From assembly GCA_035651815.1 (NCBI GenBank), contig DASRFB010000130.1:13224-77223 (forward strand): a DNA stretch of 64,000 nt. The letters are read 5' to 3'. This stretch comes from VBDM01 sp035651815 (GTDB lineage Bacteria; Pseudomonadota; Gammaproteobacteria; Burkholderiales; SG8-39). Shown piece by piece: positions 33,387-43,496 of the stretch (its first letter is position 1; each line of letters begins with the position of its first letter). Under the pieces are notes generated by a model. It worked only from the letters and a program-made list of their open reading frames with translations. It ran no database searches and was not told the DNA's origin. The translations under genes and the position numbers were made by a program.

Positions 33387-33794
33387 GTGGTGGAGGCCGT
33401 GAGCGAAAACACCAACCTTTCCGGCATCAAGGTGATGGTCATCGACGACTCGAACACGATTCGTCGCAGCGCCGAGATTTTTCTCGCGCAGGCCGGCTGC
33501 AAGGTCATTCTGGCCGAGGACGGCTTCGATGCCCTCGCCAAGATCACCGACCATCAGCCGGACATCATCTTCTGCGACATCATGATGCCGCGCCTCGACG
33601 GCTACCAGACGTGCGCGCTCATCAAGAAGAACATGCGCTTCGCGACGACTCCGGTGGTCATGCTGTCCTCGAAAGATGGACTGTTCGACCGCGCGCGCGG
33701 CCGCATGGTCGGATCCGACGAATACCTGACGAAGCCGTTCACCAAGGACAGCTTGCTGAAGACCGTAGGCGCCCATGCGCCGGTGAAAACCTGA
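33387..33794 (+). CDS. pilG: Twitching motility response regulator PilG
   Basis: 135 residues, a single receiver domain. The acidic pocket and phospho-acceptor aspartate lie in VIDDSN and IIFCDIMMPRLDG, the switch residues in VVMLSSKDGLFDRARG, and the lysine in YLTKPFTKD. The sequence is closer to PilG than to PilH. It relays phosphate from PilL to promote pilus extension. GTG 33387 gives the longest product; GTG 33399 (131 residues, starting SENTN) matches homologue N-termini better but has GGAGG only 2 bases upstream. Confidence 0.9.
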   Translation: MVEAVSENTNLSGIKVMVIDDSNTIRRSAEIFLAQAGCKVILAEDGFDALAKITDHQPDIIFCDIMMPRLDGYQTCALIKKNMRFATTPVVMLSSKDGLFDRARGRMVGSDEYLTKPFTKDSLLKTVGAHAPVKT

Positions 33795-33806
33795 AGAGGT
33801 GATGCC

Positions 33807-34172
33807 ATGCCCATCAAGAAAATCCTGATCGTCGAAGACTCGCCCACCGACCGCCAGTTCTTCATGGAAGTGCTCTCGAAGCAGGGCTTCCAGTGCGTCA
33901 CGGCGGAAAACGGCGACGAGGCGATCTCGAAGTCGAAGACCGAGAAGCCCGACCTCATCCTGATGGACGTCGTGATGCCCGGGACGAACGGCTTCCAGGC
34001 GACGCGCGCCATTACCAAGGACGAGGCGACCAAGCACATCCCGGTGATCGTCTGCACCAGCAAGAATGCCGAGACCGACAAGATCTGGGGCATGCGCCAG
34101 GGCGCAAAAGACTACCTGGTCAAGCCGATCGATCCCAAAGAGCTGCTCGCGAAGATCGCCGCGTTCAAATAA
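33807..34172 (+). CDS. pilH: Twitching motility response regulator PilH
   Basis: 121 residues, a single receiver domain with acidic VEDSPTDRQFF, the aspartate in LILMDVVMPGTNG, the switch threonine in VIVCTSKN and KPIDP. It is the second CheY-like output protein of the system, acting mainly as a phosphate sink or retraction regulator. It lies 12 bases after pilG and 11 before pilI. Confidence 0.92.
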   Translation: MPIKKILIVEDSPTDRQFFMEVLSKQGFQCVTAENGDEAISKSKTEKPDLILMDVVMPGTNGFQATRAITKDEATKHIPVIVCTSKNAETDKIWGMRQGAKDYLVKPIDPKELLAKIAAFK

Positions 34173-34183
34173 GTAAGCGACCC

Positions 34184-34702
34184 ATGGCACGCCAGATCAG
34201 TCTCCGCGAGTTCCAGCAAAGCCTGGCGCAGCGGCTGCGCGAAGCGCAAGCCGCGAGCGAGCAGTCGTCGCGGCTCGGCGTGCAGGCGGGCGAAAGCTTG
34301 TGGCTGCTGCGGCTCGACGAGACCGACGAAGTGCTACCGCTCCCGAATATTTCGCCGGTGCCGCTCACGCAGCCCTGGTACCTGGGCCTCGCGAACATCC
34401 GTGGCGTGATGGCCAACGTGGTCGACTTCGGCGCCTTCCTCGGCGATGAGCCGACGGTGCGCACGCCGGAATGCCGGCTCGTGCTCGTCGCCGACCGATT
34501 TCAGTCGTACAGCGGCCTGTTGATCAGCCGCATGATGGGACTGCGGAACCTCCAGAACCTCGAGGCGAGCGAAACGGCCGCGGCGTCCGAGCAGAAGCCG
34601 TGGGCCGGCACCATGTACCGCGATCCTGAAGGACGCACGTGGAACGAGCTCAACATGGCCGCGCTCGTGGCGCACGACAATTTTCTCAACGTGGGCGCTT
34701 AG
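34184..34702 (+). CDS. pilI: CheW-like chemotaxis adaptor PilI
   Basis: 172 residues with a CheW fold: LWLLRLDETDEVLPLPNISPVP, the GLANIRGVMANVVDF receptor/kinase-binding block and a C-terminal LAALVAHDNF-type helix (MAALVAHDNFLNV). It couples the PilJ receptor to the PilL kinase. ATG 34184 lies 11 bases after the pilH stop; the open frame further upstream is a shadow of pilH. Confidence 0.9.
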   Translation: MARQISLREFQQSLAQRLREAQAASEQSSRLGVQAGESLWLLRLDETDEVLPLPNISPVPLTQPWYLGLANIRGVMANVVDFGAFLGDEPTVRTPECRLVLVADRFQSYSGLLISRMMGLRNLQNLEASETAAASEQKPWAGTMYRDPEGRTWNELNMAALVAHDNFLNVGA

Positions 34703-34738
34703 CGGCCCGCCTAGCTAGAAGCTGATCGGGAGACTGTT

Positions 34739-36949
34739 ATGGCATTCAGACTGTTGAACATGGGAAGCAAGAAGAATCCGGCAGCGGCGGCGGCCATGAC
34801 GGCGCCCGCGGCGAGGCCTGCGCCCGCGCCGAAAGCCATCCCGAAGGCCGCGGCCGGCGCCAAGCCGACGCCGGGCCCGACGACCATGTCCGAGGGGCCC
34901 AAGCGCGCAGTCATGGGCCTCGGCGGTATGCGCGTCGGCCGGCAATACGCGATGCTCGGCGCCTTGTTCGCGGTGGTCTTCCTCGCCTCGATCGTGGTGG
35001 TCGTGCTCGACAACCGAGCGGCCACTTACGGTACGGTCTACGTGTCGACCGCGACCCAAATGCGCATGTTGTCGCAGCGCATCGCGAAGGCCGCGCAGAC
35101 CGGCCTGACCGGTAACGCGGAGGCGTTCAAGCAGCTGCGCGCGTCGCGCGACCAGTTCGTGACATCGCTGAAGCTGCTCACGGTCGGCGGTAACGCGAGC
35201 GGCGTGAGCCTGCCCGCGACCTCCGAGGACGTGCGCCCCGTCTTGCGCGACCTGACCAAGGAATGGGACAAGTCCGACCAGAACGTGTCGCTGGTTCTGG
35301 CGCAAGAGAAGAACCTGATCGGGCTCGGAACCGCGGTGCGCTCGATCAACAACAACAACCCGGCGCTGCTCGACCTCGCCGAGCAGGTCCAGGCCCTGAA
35401 GCTCCAGAGCCAGGCCCCGGCGCGCGAGATCTCGGTCGCCGGCCAGCTCGTTATGTTGACGCAGCGCCTTGCGAAGAACGCGAACGCGATGCTCGGTGCC
35501 GACGTGATCGACCCCGAAGTGGCGTTCCTCATGGGTAAGGACACCAGTACGTTCCGCGACCTGCTCGGCGCGCTCACCAAGGGCAGCGACTCGCTCCGGA
35601 TCTCGGCGACGAAGGACCCCGAAACCCTCGAGAAGCTCGGCGAACTCGAGAAGCAGTATCAGGAGTTCCAGAAGGCGGTGGCTTCGATCCTCGGTAACCT
35701 CCAGGCACTGGTGAACGCGAAGAACGCCGGCCGCCGCGTCGTGGACGATTCCGAGGGGCTGCTCAACGCCGCCGACAAGCTCTCGGCCGCGTATGAAGAC
35801 GAACTGTCGCAGCGGACGATCAACTTCATCATCCTGGGCTTCCTGATCGTCTTGGGCATGGCGGTCGTGGCCCTGATCGTTCGGGTGTACCTGGCCGACA
35901 CGCGCCGCCGCGCCGAGGAAGCCGAGCGCCAGCGCGGGGAGATCGAGCGCCAGAACAAGGCGAACCAGGACGCGATTCTGCGGTTGATGAACGAGATGGG
36001 TTCCCTCGCGGAAGGCGACCTGACCGTGAAGACGACCGTGACCGAGGAGATTACGGGCGCCATTGCCGACTCGGTCAACTTCACCATTGAAGAGTTGAAG
36101 AACGTGGTCGGCCGAATCAACCACGCCGCCGCGCAGGTGTCGATCGCGACGGAAGCCGCGCAGAAAACGACCACCCAGCTGCTCGCCGCTGCCGAAAAGC
36201 AGGGACGCGAGATTCGCGAGACCTCGGCCTCGGTGCTCGGTATGGCGCGTGCGATGAACGAGATGTCGCTGAGCGCCACCCAGTCCGCCGACGTTGCCCG
36301 CCAATCGCTGGCCGCCGCGCAGAAGGGTACCGAAGCGGTGCAGAACTCGATCTCCGGCATGAACGAAATCCGAGAGCAGATCCAGGAAACGTCGAAGCGG
36401 ATCAAGCGCCTCGGCGAATCCTCGCAGGAGATCGGCGAAATCGTGGAACTGATCTCGGACATTACCGAGCAGACGAACGTGCTGGCGTTGAACGCCGCCA
36501 TCCAGGCCGCGTCGGCGGGCGAAGCGGGACGCGGCTTCACGGTGGTCGCGGAAGAAGTGCAGCGGCTCGCGGAGCGCTCCGCCGAGGCGACGAAGCAGAT
36601 CGGCGCGATCGTGAAGACGATTCAGACCGACACCCAGGACGCCGTCTTCGCCATGGAGAAGAGCACCCAGGGTGTGGTCGAAGGGGCGAAGCTGTCGGAC
36701 GCCGCCGGCCAGGCGCTGTCCGAGATCGGCGACGTGTCGCGGCGCCTCGCGCAGCTGATCGAGACGATTTCCGCGACGACCGAGCAGCAGGCGAAGTCCG
36801 CGAGCACGGTCGCGACCAACATGCAGGACATCCTGAACATCACGCAGCAGACCACCGAGGGCACGAAGAAGACCGCGGTCTCGATCGGTCAGCTCGCGCA
36901 GCTCGCGGCCGAGCTGAAGGGTTCGGTGTCGGGCTTCAAGATCGCCTGA
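34739..36949 (+). CDS. pilJ: Methyl-accepting chemotaxis protein PilJ
   Basis: 736 residues. An Ala/Pro-rich N-terminal cytoplasmic tail (about 1-65) leads to TM1 (about 75-95). The large periplasmic part carries PilJ repeats (STATQMRMLSQRIAKAAQ and a related VAGQLVMLTQRLAKNANA). TM2 lies near residues 360-382, followed by HAMP and a long methyl-accepting coiled coil. Its tip contains ISDITEQTNVLALNAAIQAA and AGRGFTVVAEEVQ. It senses surface-linked signals and controls PilL. Confidence 0.94.
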   Translation: MAFRLLNMGSKKNPAAAAAMTAPAARPAPAPKAIPKAAAGAKPTPGPTTMSEGPKRAVMGLGGMRVGRQYAMLGALFAVVFLASIVVVVLDNRAATYGTVYVSTATQMRMLSQRIAKAAQTGLTGNAEAFKQLRASRDQFVTSLKLLTVGGNASGVSLPATSEDVRPVLRDLTKEWDKSDQNVSLVLAQEKNLIGLGTAVRSINNNNPALLDLAEQVQALKLQSQAPAREISVAGQLVMLTQRLAKNANAMLGADVIDPEVAFLMGKDTSTFRDLLGALTKGSDSLRISATKDPETLEKLGELEKQYQEFQKAVASILGNLQALVNAKNAGRRVVDDSEGLLNAADKLSAAYEDELSQRTINFIILGFLIVLGMAVVALIVRVYLADTRRRAEEAERQRGEIERQNKANQDAILRLMNEMGSLAEGDLTVKTTVTEEITGAIADSVNFTIEELKNVVGRINHAAAQVSIATEAAQKTTTQLLAAAEKQGREIRETSASVLGMARAMNEMSLSATQSADVARQSLAAAQKGTEAVQNSISGMNEIREQIQETSKRIKRLGESSQEIGEIVELISDITEQTNVLALNAAIQAASAGEAGRGFTVVAEEVQRLAERSAEATKQIGAIVKTIQTDTQDAVFAMEKSTQGVVEGAKLSDAAGQALSEIGDVSRRLAQLIETISATTEQQAKSASTVATNMQDILNITQQTTEGTKKTAVSIGQLAQLAAELKGSVSGFKIA

Positions 36950-36979
36950 GTTCGGCAACAGCGAAGGAACGGGGCGGGC

Positions 36980-39900
36980 ATGACCGCGCGCGCAGAATTC
37001 GACGTCGGGCCGCTTTCCTGGGTCAAGGGCGAGATCGACCTCGCGATCCAGCGCGGGCTCGACTCGCTGCGCGGCTTCGCGGGTGATCGCGACGTCGCAC
37101 AGATCAAGTTCAGCCAGGCGCAGCTGCACCAGGCGCACGGCGCGCTGCAGATCGTGGGCCTGGATGGAATCACGCGCGTGTCCGAGGAGCTCGAGGGTCT
37201 GCTCGCCGATCTCGAAAAGGACGCGGGCCTGCGCAAGGCGGAAACCTTCGCTCTCGCCGAGCGGGCGTTCCAGGGCATCCTGTCGTACCTCGACCAGCTG
37301 GTCGCGGGCGCCCCGAATCATCCGCTGCGGCTCTTCCCGCTGTATAAGGATCTCGCGAAAGCCCGTGCGGCGAACCGCGAGGCCGATCCGGCCGACCTGT
37401 ATTTTCCCGATCTCTCGTTTCGTCCGCCCAAGCGCGAAGGCGCGTCCGCGCCGCTCAGGCCCGGAGCGGTGGAACAGCTGCTGCGCGAGCAGCGCGCAGC
37501 GTATCAGCGCGGCTTCCTCAAGTTCCTGAAGGGCGACGCGGTGGGCATCGAGGAGATGCGCAGCGCGGTGCTCGCCATCGAATCGAACCAGGGACAAACC
37601 ACGCAGCGGGCGTTCTGGTGGGTCGCCGTCGGTTTCTTCGACGCGCTCGCGCAGAAAGGGCTGCCCGCCGAGCACGACCCGAAGCGCGTCTGCAACCGCA
37701 TCGAGCAGCAGATCAAGCGGCTGGTCGAGGGCTCCTCCAGCGTGGCCGAGCGCCTGATGCGCGAGGTGCTCTATCACGTTGCCGGGTCGCGACCGGTGAC
37801 CGATCACGTCCGCCTGGTGCAGGAGACCTATCAGCTCGAGCACACGCTGCCGCCGCAGGACGGCGTCGATATCGCGCTCGCGCCCGAGCACGCCGGTCTT
37901 AAGCCCGCGCGCGATCTGCTCGCGCAGGCGAAGGACGCATGGAACAAGTTCGCCTCCGGCAATCCGCCGAGCCTGATCGCGTTCCGGGACGCCGCGCAGG
38001 GGTTCAAGGACGCGGCGACGAAGCTCGATAACGACGACCTGAGCAATCTCGCGCGCGAGACCGCGGCGCTGGCGGCGTGGCTGACGTCCAGCAAGGACAA
38101 GATGAGCGAGGCGATCGCGCTCGAGGTCGCGACAGCGCTGCTGCTGCTCGAGAATGCCCTCGGCAACCTGGGCAACCTCGGTGCTGAATTCGCGTTGCAG
38201 TCGCAGCTCGTGTGCACGCGCCTGAAGGACTGCGTGCTCGGCAAGCTGTTGCGCACGGCACCCGACATCCCGTTGCTCGACGAGATGTCCCGGCGCGCGC
38301 AGGAACGCCTGCTGATGAACCAGGTGGTCGCCGAGATTCAGACCAACCTGCGCACCATCGAGCAGGCCCTGGACGGGTTCTTCCGAGACCCGACCAAGCG
38401 CGACGGTCTGATCGCGCTCGAGACGCCGATGCGTCAGGTACTCGGAGCCCTCGCCATGCTCGGCGAAGCGCGCGCGCAGGAGACATTGAGCACTGCGGGT
38501 GGCGAGATCAAACGCTTCGCGCAGCCGGGCTACGTGCCGGCGCAGGGCGATTTCGAGCGCATCGCGCAGATACTCTCCGGTCTGGGGTTCTACATCGAGG
38601 CGCTCGCGCACGGCAAGGCGGACTTCGACGCAGCCATGGAGCCGATCGCTCCGAAGAAGCCCGTCGAATCGATGGCGTCGTCGCAGCCGGTGGTCACCAT
38701 CGAGGCGCAGCTTGCCGGTAAGAAGCAGGAGGCGGCCGCCCTGTACGAGGAATGGAAGAGGAAGCCGGAGGACGAGACGGTGAAAGCGGAGCTCCAGAAG
38801 AACCTGGAGGCGCTGCAGAAGGACGCCGAGTTCGTCGCCGACGCGCGTCTCGGGACGTCGGCCGAGCAGGCGCTCAAGGCACTCGACGCGAGCTCGGTGC
38901 TGCCGCAGGAACCGGCGCTCGCCGGGGCGATCGAGAAGATCGCGCCGACCGCTCCCGCGGCGCATTCCCCCGAAGCGGCGAAGATGCTGGACGCGAGCGC
39001 GGAGCAGATCGATGCCGAGCTGCTCGGCGTGTATCTGGAGGAGTCCGAGGAAGTACTCGCTGCCATCCGCGAGAGCCTCGACATGTGCCAGGGACAGCCG
39101 GGCAACAAGGAAGCGCTCACCACGATCCGCCGCGGCTTCCACACGCTTAAGGGCAGCGGCCGCATGGTGGGCCTCACGCGCCTCGGCGAGGCGGCGTGGG
39201 CCGTCGAGCAGACGATGAATCTGTGGCTCCACGAGGAGCGCCCCGTGTCGCCGGACCTGCTCAAGCTGATCCAGGCCGCGCACCGCTACTTCCAGGACAA
39301 TGTCGCGCGCCTGAAAAACGGCGGCGCGAGCAGCGACGAACGCGAGCTCGTCGTCATGGCGGAGAAGGTCCGCGCCGGCGAGATGCTGTCCGGCGCGCCG
39401 GCTGCTGCGCCGAGCGTCGCGGCACCGGCCAGTACGGCACCGGCGGTCGCGGCGCCGGTCGCGCCGGCCAGAGCGGAACCTGCGCCGCGAGCGCCCGCGC
39501 CCACGCGCGCGCGGGAGCCCGAACAGTTCATCGAGATCGGCGGCAACCGAATTTCCGCGACGCTGTTCACCATCTTCAGCGGCGAGGCACGCACGCATCT
39601 GGCCGCGATACGCGAGGAGCACGAGACGCTCAAGCAGCACGGCATCGTGACGGACTCGCTGCTCCGGGCGGTACACACCCTCGCGGGAATTTCCGGAACC
39701 GTGCAGCTCGATGCGCTGAGCGACCTCGGGTTCGCCCTGGAGCGCGCGCTGCAGAAGATCGCCTCGAGCGAGCTGTCCGAGGACGAGCAGGCCCTGGTCG
39801 GCGAGACGATCGATACCGTCGAGGCTATGGCGCTCAGGGCCGTCGAGCTCGAGGCCCCGGCGCCCGCGCCCGAGCTGATCACGCGTCTCACCGCAATCGG

Positions 39901-42406
39901 GGCGCTCGCGCCGGCCTCGTCCGAAGCGGTGGCCGAGGCGGCCGCGGACGCCGCCGCGGAGACGGAAATGGCCGCGGCGTCCAGGGACGCCGTGCCGTCG
40001 GAAGAAGACGGCGTCGACGCTCCGGAAGACCTCGGAGACGTTGGCTCGGAGCTCGACGACCTGCAGCTCGAGCGCCGGCAGCGCCGTCTGGACGACGACC
40101 TCGACCCGCAGTTGCTGCCGATATTCCTGGAAGAGGCCAACGAGCTGGTGCCTTCGATCGGCGCGGCGATTCGCGACTGGAAAACGACTCCCGGCAACCC
40201 TGCGCTCGGCAACTCCCTGCAGCGGCTGCTGCACACGCTGAAGGGCAGCGCCCGCATGGCGGGCGCCATGGCGATCGGGGAGCTCACGCACCACATGGAG
40301 GCGCGCGTCGAGTACGCGCTCTCGCTCGGGAGCCTGCCGGCGACGCTGTTCGACGAGCTCGAGACCTCTTACGACCGCATGGGATATTTGCACGAGCGCA
40401 TCCAGAACCCGGATGCCGCCGTCGTGGAGCCCGAGGCACCCGCCGCGCCGGCGCCCCTCGCACCGGTCGTGGAGGAGCCGAAGCCCGCGCAGCCGGCCAG
40501 GCCCGCCGCTCCGGAGGCCGCGACGCCGCTCGAGGCGGTCGCGCCGCAGCGCGCCGCCGCCGAGCGCGAGGCGATCGCGCAGCGCGCGATGCTGCGCGTG
40601 CGCGCGGAGGTCGTCGACCGGCTGGTCAACGAGGCGGGCGAGGTGTCGATCGCCCGGAGCCGGATCGAGGGCGAAATGCGCGCCCTGAAGATGGCGATGC
40701 AGGAATTGACCGACAACGTGGTCCGCCTGCGCGGCCAACTTCGCGAGATCGAGATCCAGGCGGAATCGCAGATGCAATCGCGGATGGAGCTCGCCAAGGA
40801 GACGGCGCGCAACTTCGACCCGTTGGAATTCGACCGGTTCACCCGCTTCCAGGAGCTCACGCGCCTGATGGCGGAATCGGTGAACGACGTCTCGACCGTG
40901 CACCAGAACCTCGTCAACACGGTCGACGAGACGGAGAAGGCGCTGCTCGCTCAGGCGCGGCTGAACCGCGACCTGCAGCAGGATCTGATGCGGGTACGCA
41001 TGGTGCCCTTCTCGAGCGTGTCTGAACGGCTCTACCGCATCGTGCGCCAGAGCGCGAAGGAGGTCGGCAAGCGCGCCAACCTCGACATCGTGGGCACGCA
41101 GGTCGAGCTGGACCGCTCGGTGCTCGAGCGCATCACCGCGCCGTTCGAGCACCTGCTGCGCAACGCCATCACGCACGGCATCGAAACGCCGGAGAAGCGC
41201 CGCGCCGCCGGCAAGGCCGAAATCGGCGAGATCCGCCTGGAGCTCACGCAGGAGAGCAACGAGGTTCAGATCGTCTTCGCGGACGACGGGGCCGGCCTCG
41301 ACATCCCACGCATCCGTGAGAAGGCCGTGCAGCTGGGCCTGCTGGGTGAGCGCATCACGCTCTCGGAGGCGGAGATTGCGGACTTCATCTTCCAGCCTGG
41401 CTTCTCGACCGCGACCGAGGTGACCCAGCTCGCCGGCCGGGGCGTCGGCATGGACGTGGTGCGCAACGAAATCGCTGCGCTCGGCGGCCGCATCGAGCTC
41501 AAGTTCCAGGCCGGCAAGGGCACGCAGTTCACGATCTTCCTGCCGCTGACCCTCGCGGTGACGCAGGCGGTCATCGTTCGCGCCGGGGGCCGCATCTGGG
41601 CGATCCCCGCCGTCATGGTCGAGCAGGTGCTGCAGCTGCGCGAGGAGCAGCTCGAGAAGGCCTACAAGAACACCCAGGCCGAATGGCAGGATCGCCGCTA
41701 CCCGTTCCATTACCTGCCGCACCTGCTCGGATCAGCCGACGCGAGGGCGGAGACGACCCGATTCAGCCCGGTGCTGTTCCTGCGGAGCGGCTCCAACGCG
41801 ATTTCTCTGCACGTCGACGAGATGCTCGGCAGCAACCAGGAAATCGTGGTGAAGGCGATCGGCCCGCAGCTGCAGCGGATCGCCGGGATCACCGGCGCCA
41901 CCGTGCTCGGCACGGGCGAGATCGTGCTGATTCTGAACCCCGTGCAGCTCGCGCTGCGCGACGTGGTGGCGGTACACGCGCCGGCGGTCGTGCACGAGGC
42001 GCCCAAGCCGCAGGCCGCGCCCACTCAGCCGACCATCATGGTGGTCGACGACTCGCTCACCGTGCGCAAGATCACGGGTCGCCTGCTCGAGCGCCAGGGC
42101 TTCCTCGTCGTGACGGCGCGCGACGGCGTCGAAGCGATGGAGAAGCTGCAGGAGACGCTGCCCGACGTCATGCTGGTCGACATCGAGATGCCGCGCATGG
42201 ACGGCTTCGACCTGACGCGCAACGTCCGCGGCGACGCGCGCCTGAAGCGCATCCCGATCATCATGATCACGTCGCGCACGGCGGACAAGCACCAGAATTA
42301 CGCGCGGGAGATCGGCGTGAACACCTTCCTGGGCAAGCCGTACCAGGAAGAGCGGCTGCTCGCCGAGATCAACGGCTTCCTGAAGGACCGCCGGGCGGCC
42401 GCCTGA
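36980..42406 (+). CDS. pilL: Hybrid histidine kinase/response regulator PilL (ChpA-like)
   Basis: 1808 residues. The N-terminal 560 residues carry degenerate Hpt-like helices (HQAHGALQIVG near residue 44). Canonical Hpt sites follow: HTLKGSGR near 721, HTLAGISG near 899 and HTLKGSAR near 1085, separated by Ala/Pro-rich linkers. CheA-type dimerisation and ATPase domains have the N box LRNAITHGIETP near 1390, DDGAGLD near 1434 and GRGVGMDVVRNE near 1486. A CheW domain (about 1530-1670) and a receiver (VDDSLTVRK near 1686, phospho-aspartate in LVDIEMPRMDG near 1732) end the protein. It is the signalling hub for twitching motility. Confidence 0.95.
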   Translation: MTARAEFDVGPLSWVKGEIDLAIQRGLDSLRGFAGDRDVAQIKFSQAQLHQAHGALQIVGLDGITRVSEELEGLLADLEKDAGLRKAETFALAERAFQGILSYLDQLVAGAPNHPLRLFPLYKDLAKARAANREADPADLYFPDLSFRPPKREGASAPLRPGAVEQLLREQRAAYQRGFLKFLKGDAVGIEEMRSAVLAIESNQGQTTQRAFWWVAVGFFDALAQKGLPAEHDPKRVCNRIEQQIKRLVEGSSSVAERLMREVLYHVAGSRPVTDHVRLVQETYQLEHTLPPQDGVDIALAPEHAGLKPARDLLAQAKDAWNKFASGNPPSLIAFRDAAQGFKDAATKLDNDDLSNLARETAALAAWLTSSKDKMSEAIALEVATALLLLENALGNLGNLGAEFALQSQLVCTRLKDCVLGKLLRTAPDIPLLDEMSRRAQERLLMNQVVAEIQTNLRTIEQALDGFFRDPTKRDGLIALETPMRQVLGALAMLGEARAQETLSTAGGEIKRFAQPGYVPAQGDFERIAQILSGLGFYIEALAHGKADFDAAMEPIAPKKPVESMASSQPVVTIEAQLAGKKQEAAALYEEWKRKPEDETVKAELQKNLEALQKDAEFVADARLGTSAEQALKALDASSVLPQEPALAGAIEKIAPTAPAAHSPEAAKMLDASAEQIDAELLGVYLEESEEVLAAIRESLDMCQGQPGNKEALTTIRRGFHTLKGSGRMVGLTRLGEAAWAVEQTMNLWLHEERPVSPDLLKLIQAAHRYFQDNVARLKNGGASSDERELVVMAEKVRAGEMLSGAPAAAPSVAAPASTAPAVAAPVAPARAEPAPRAPAPTRAREPEQFIEIGGNRISATLFTIFSGEARTHLAAIREEHETLKQHGIVTDSLLRAVHTLAGISGTVQLDALSDLGFALERALQKIASSELSEDEQALVGETIDTVEAMALRAVELEAPAPAPELITRLTAIGALAPASSEAVAEAAADAAAETEMAAASRDAVPSEEDGVDAPEDLGDVGSELDDLQLERRQRRLDDDLDPQLLPIFLEEANELVPSIGAAIRDWKTTPGNPALGNSLQRLLHTLKGSARMAGAMAIGELTHHMEARVEYALSLGSLPATLFDELETSYDRMGYLHERIQNPDAAVVEPEAPAAPAPLAPVVEEPKPAQPARPAAPEAATPLEAVAPQRAAAEREAIAQRAMLRVRAEVVDRLVNEAGEVSIARSRIEGEMRALKMAMQELTDNVVRLRGQLREIEIQAESQMQSRMELAKETARNFDPLEFDRFTRFQELTRLMAESVNDVSTVHQNLVNTVDETEKALLAQARLNRDLQQDLMRVRMVPFSSVSERLYRIVRQSAKEVGKRANLDIVGTQVELDRSVLERITAPFEHLLRNAITHGIETPEKRRAAGKAEIGEIRLELTQESNEVQIVFADDGAGLDIPRIREKAVQLGLLGERITLSEAEIADFIFQPGFSTATEVTQLAGRGVGMDVVRNEIAALGGRIELKFQAGKGTQFTIFLPLTLAVTQAVIVRAGGRIWAIPAVMVEQVLQLREEQLEKAYKNTQAEWQDRRYPFHYLPHLLGSADARAETTRFSPVLFLRSGSNAISLHVDEMLGSNQEIVVKAIGPQLQRIAGITGATVLGTGEIVLILNPVQLALRDVVAVHAPAVVHEAPKPQAAPTQPTIMVVDDSLTVRKITGRLLERQGFLVVTARDGVEAMEKLQETLPDVMLVDIEMPRMDGFDLTRNVRGDARLKRIPIIMITSRTADKHQNYAREIGVNTFLGKPYQEERLLAEINGFLKDRRAAA

Positions 42407-42492
42407 GCCCTGCTCCGGGCAGTCCGAACGGCCCGTGGTGCGAAATTGTGTCCGCACGCCCCGGCGGACTACAATAACGGAATCGTCGCCCC

Positions 42493-43053
42493 ATGCCCCA
42501 GGTCAACCTCACGAATCACTTCCTGATCGCCATGCCCAACATGGTCGATCCGTATTTCGCGAAGAGCCTGACCTACATCTGCGAGCACAACGAGAACGGC
42601 GCGCTCGGGCTCGTCGTCAACCGTCCCATCGAGATGACGCTCGGAACGCTGTTCGAGCGGCTCAGCCTGCCGCTCGCGTCGGCGGAGCTGGGCGGCGAGC
42701 CCGTGTACTTCGGCGGCCCGGTGCAGACCGACCGCGGCTTCGTGCTGCATCAGCCGGTCGGCCAATGGCAATCGACGCTTTCGGTCCGCGACAGCGTCGG
42801 ACTGACCACGTCCAAGGACGTCCTCGAAGCGCTCGGCCAGGGCAGCGGTCCCTCGAAGATCCTGGTCACGCTCGGATACTCCGGGTGGGCGGCCGGACAG
42901 CTCGAGAACGAGATCGGGCAGAACGCCTGGCTCACCGTCGAGGCGCAAAACGCCATCATGTTCGACATGCCGGCCGACGAGCGCCTCCCCGCCGCGATGC
43001 AGCTGCTAGGCCTCGACTTCGCCAAGCTGTCCGAGGAGGCGGGGCACGCGTGA
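42493..43053 (+). CDS. YqgE/AlgH family protein
   Basis: 186 residues, cytoplasmic. Family marks are LTNHFLIAMPNMVDPYF at the start, TYICEHNENGALGLVVNRP and VYFGGPVQTDRGFVLH. The biochemical role is not established, although the family has been linked to alginate regulation in Pseudomonas. Its stop overlaps the ruvX start (GTGA), and it begins the yqgE-ruvX-pyrR-pyrB run. Confidence 0.92.
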   Translation: MPQVNLTNHFLIAMPNMVDPYFAKSLTYICEHNENGALGLVVNRPIEMTLGTLFERLSLPLASAELGGEPVYFGGPVQTDRGFVLHQPVGQWQSTLSVRDSVGLTTSKDVLEALGQGSGPSKILVTLGYSGWAAGQLENEIGQNAWLTVEAQNAIMFDMPADERLPAAMQLLGLDFAKLSEEAGHA

Positions 43054-43496
43054 GCGCGGCGGTCGTGGCCCCGTCGAAGACCTCCGGCCACACCATTCTT
43101 GCTTTCGACTACGGCGAGAAGCACGTCGGCGTCGCCGTCGGCGACACGAGGGCGCGCATCGCGCATCCCCTGGCCAGGCTCGCCGCGTCGGGCGCGCTGG
43201 CCGAGATCGACGCGCTGGTGCGCGAATGGAACCCCGGCGAGCTGCTGATCGGCATGCCGTTCACCGCGGAGGGCGGCGAGCACCCGCTCTCGGGACGCGC
43301 GCGGCGCTTCGCACGGCAGCTCGCTTCCCGCTACCGCCTTCCGGTGGCCTTCGCCGACGAGCGCTTCAGCTCGACCGCGGCCGAGGAAACGCTGCGCGGC
43401 GCCGGCCGCGGAGGCCGCAAGGACAAGCATCTCGCGCACGCGCTCGCGGCGTCCACCATCCTGCAGGCCTATCTCGATGAGTCTGCCCGACGCTGA
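43050..43496 (+). CDS. ruvX: RuvX/YqgF-family putative Holliday junction resolvase
   Basis: 148 residues of the RNase H fold. The catalytic acids lie in LAFDYGEKHVGVAVGD, IGMPFTAEGGEHP and FADERFSSTAAEE, with a terminal DKHLAHALAASTILQAYLD block. It is linked to pre-16S rRNA 5'-end processing and recombination. The start is GTG 43050, inside the yqgE stop; pyrR starts 20 bases before its end. Confidence 0.92.
   Translation: MSAAVVAPSKTSGHTILAFDYGEKHVGVAVGDTRARIAHPLARLAASGALAEIDALVREWNPGELLIGMPFTAEGGEHPLSGRARRFARQLASRYRLPVAFADERFSSTAAEETLRGAGRGGRKDKHLAHALAASTILQAYLDESARR

Noticed and set aside
34715..41722. A 2335-codon open frame on the minus strand opposite pilJ and pilL
   Set aside because: It mirrors the third-codon GC bias of the plus-strand genes, has a low-complexity His/Arg/Asp/Leu composition, no recognisable domain and no ribosome-binding site. 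The opposite strand carries clear conserved proteins.
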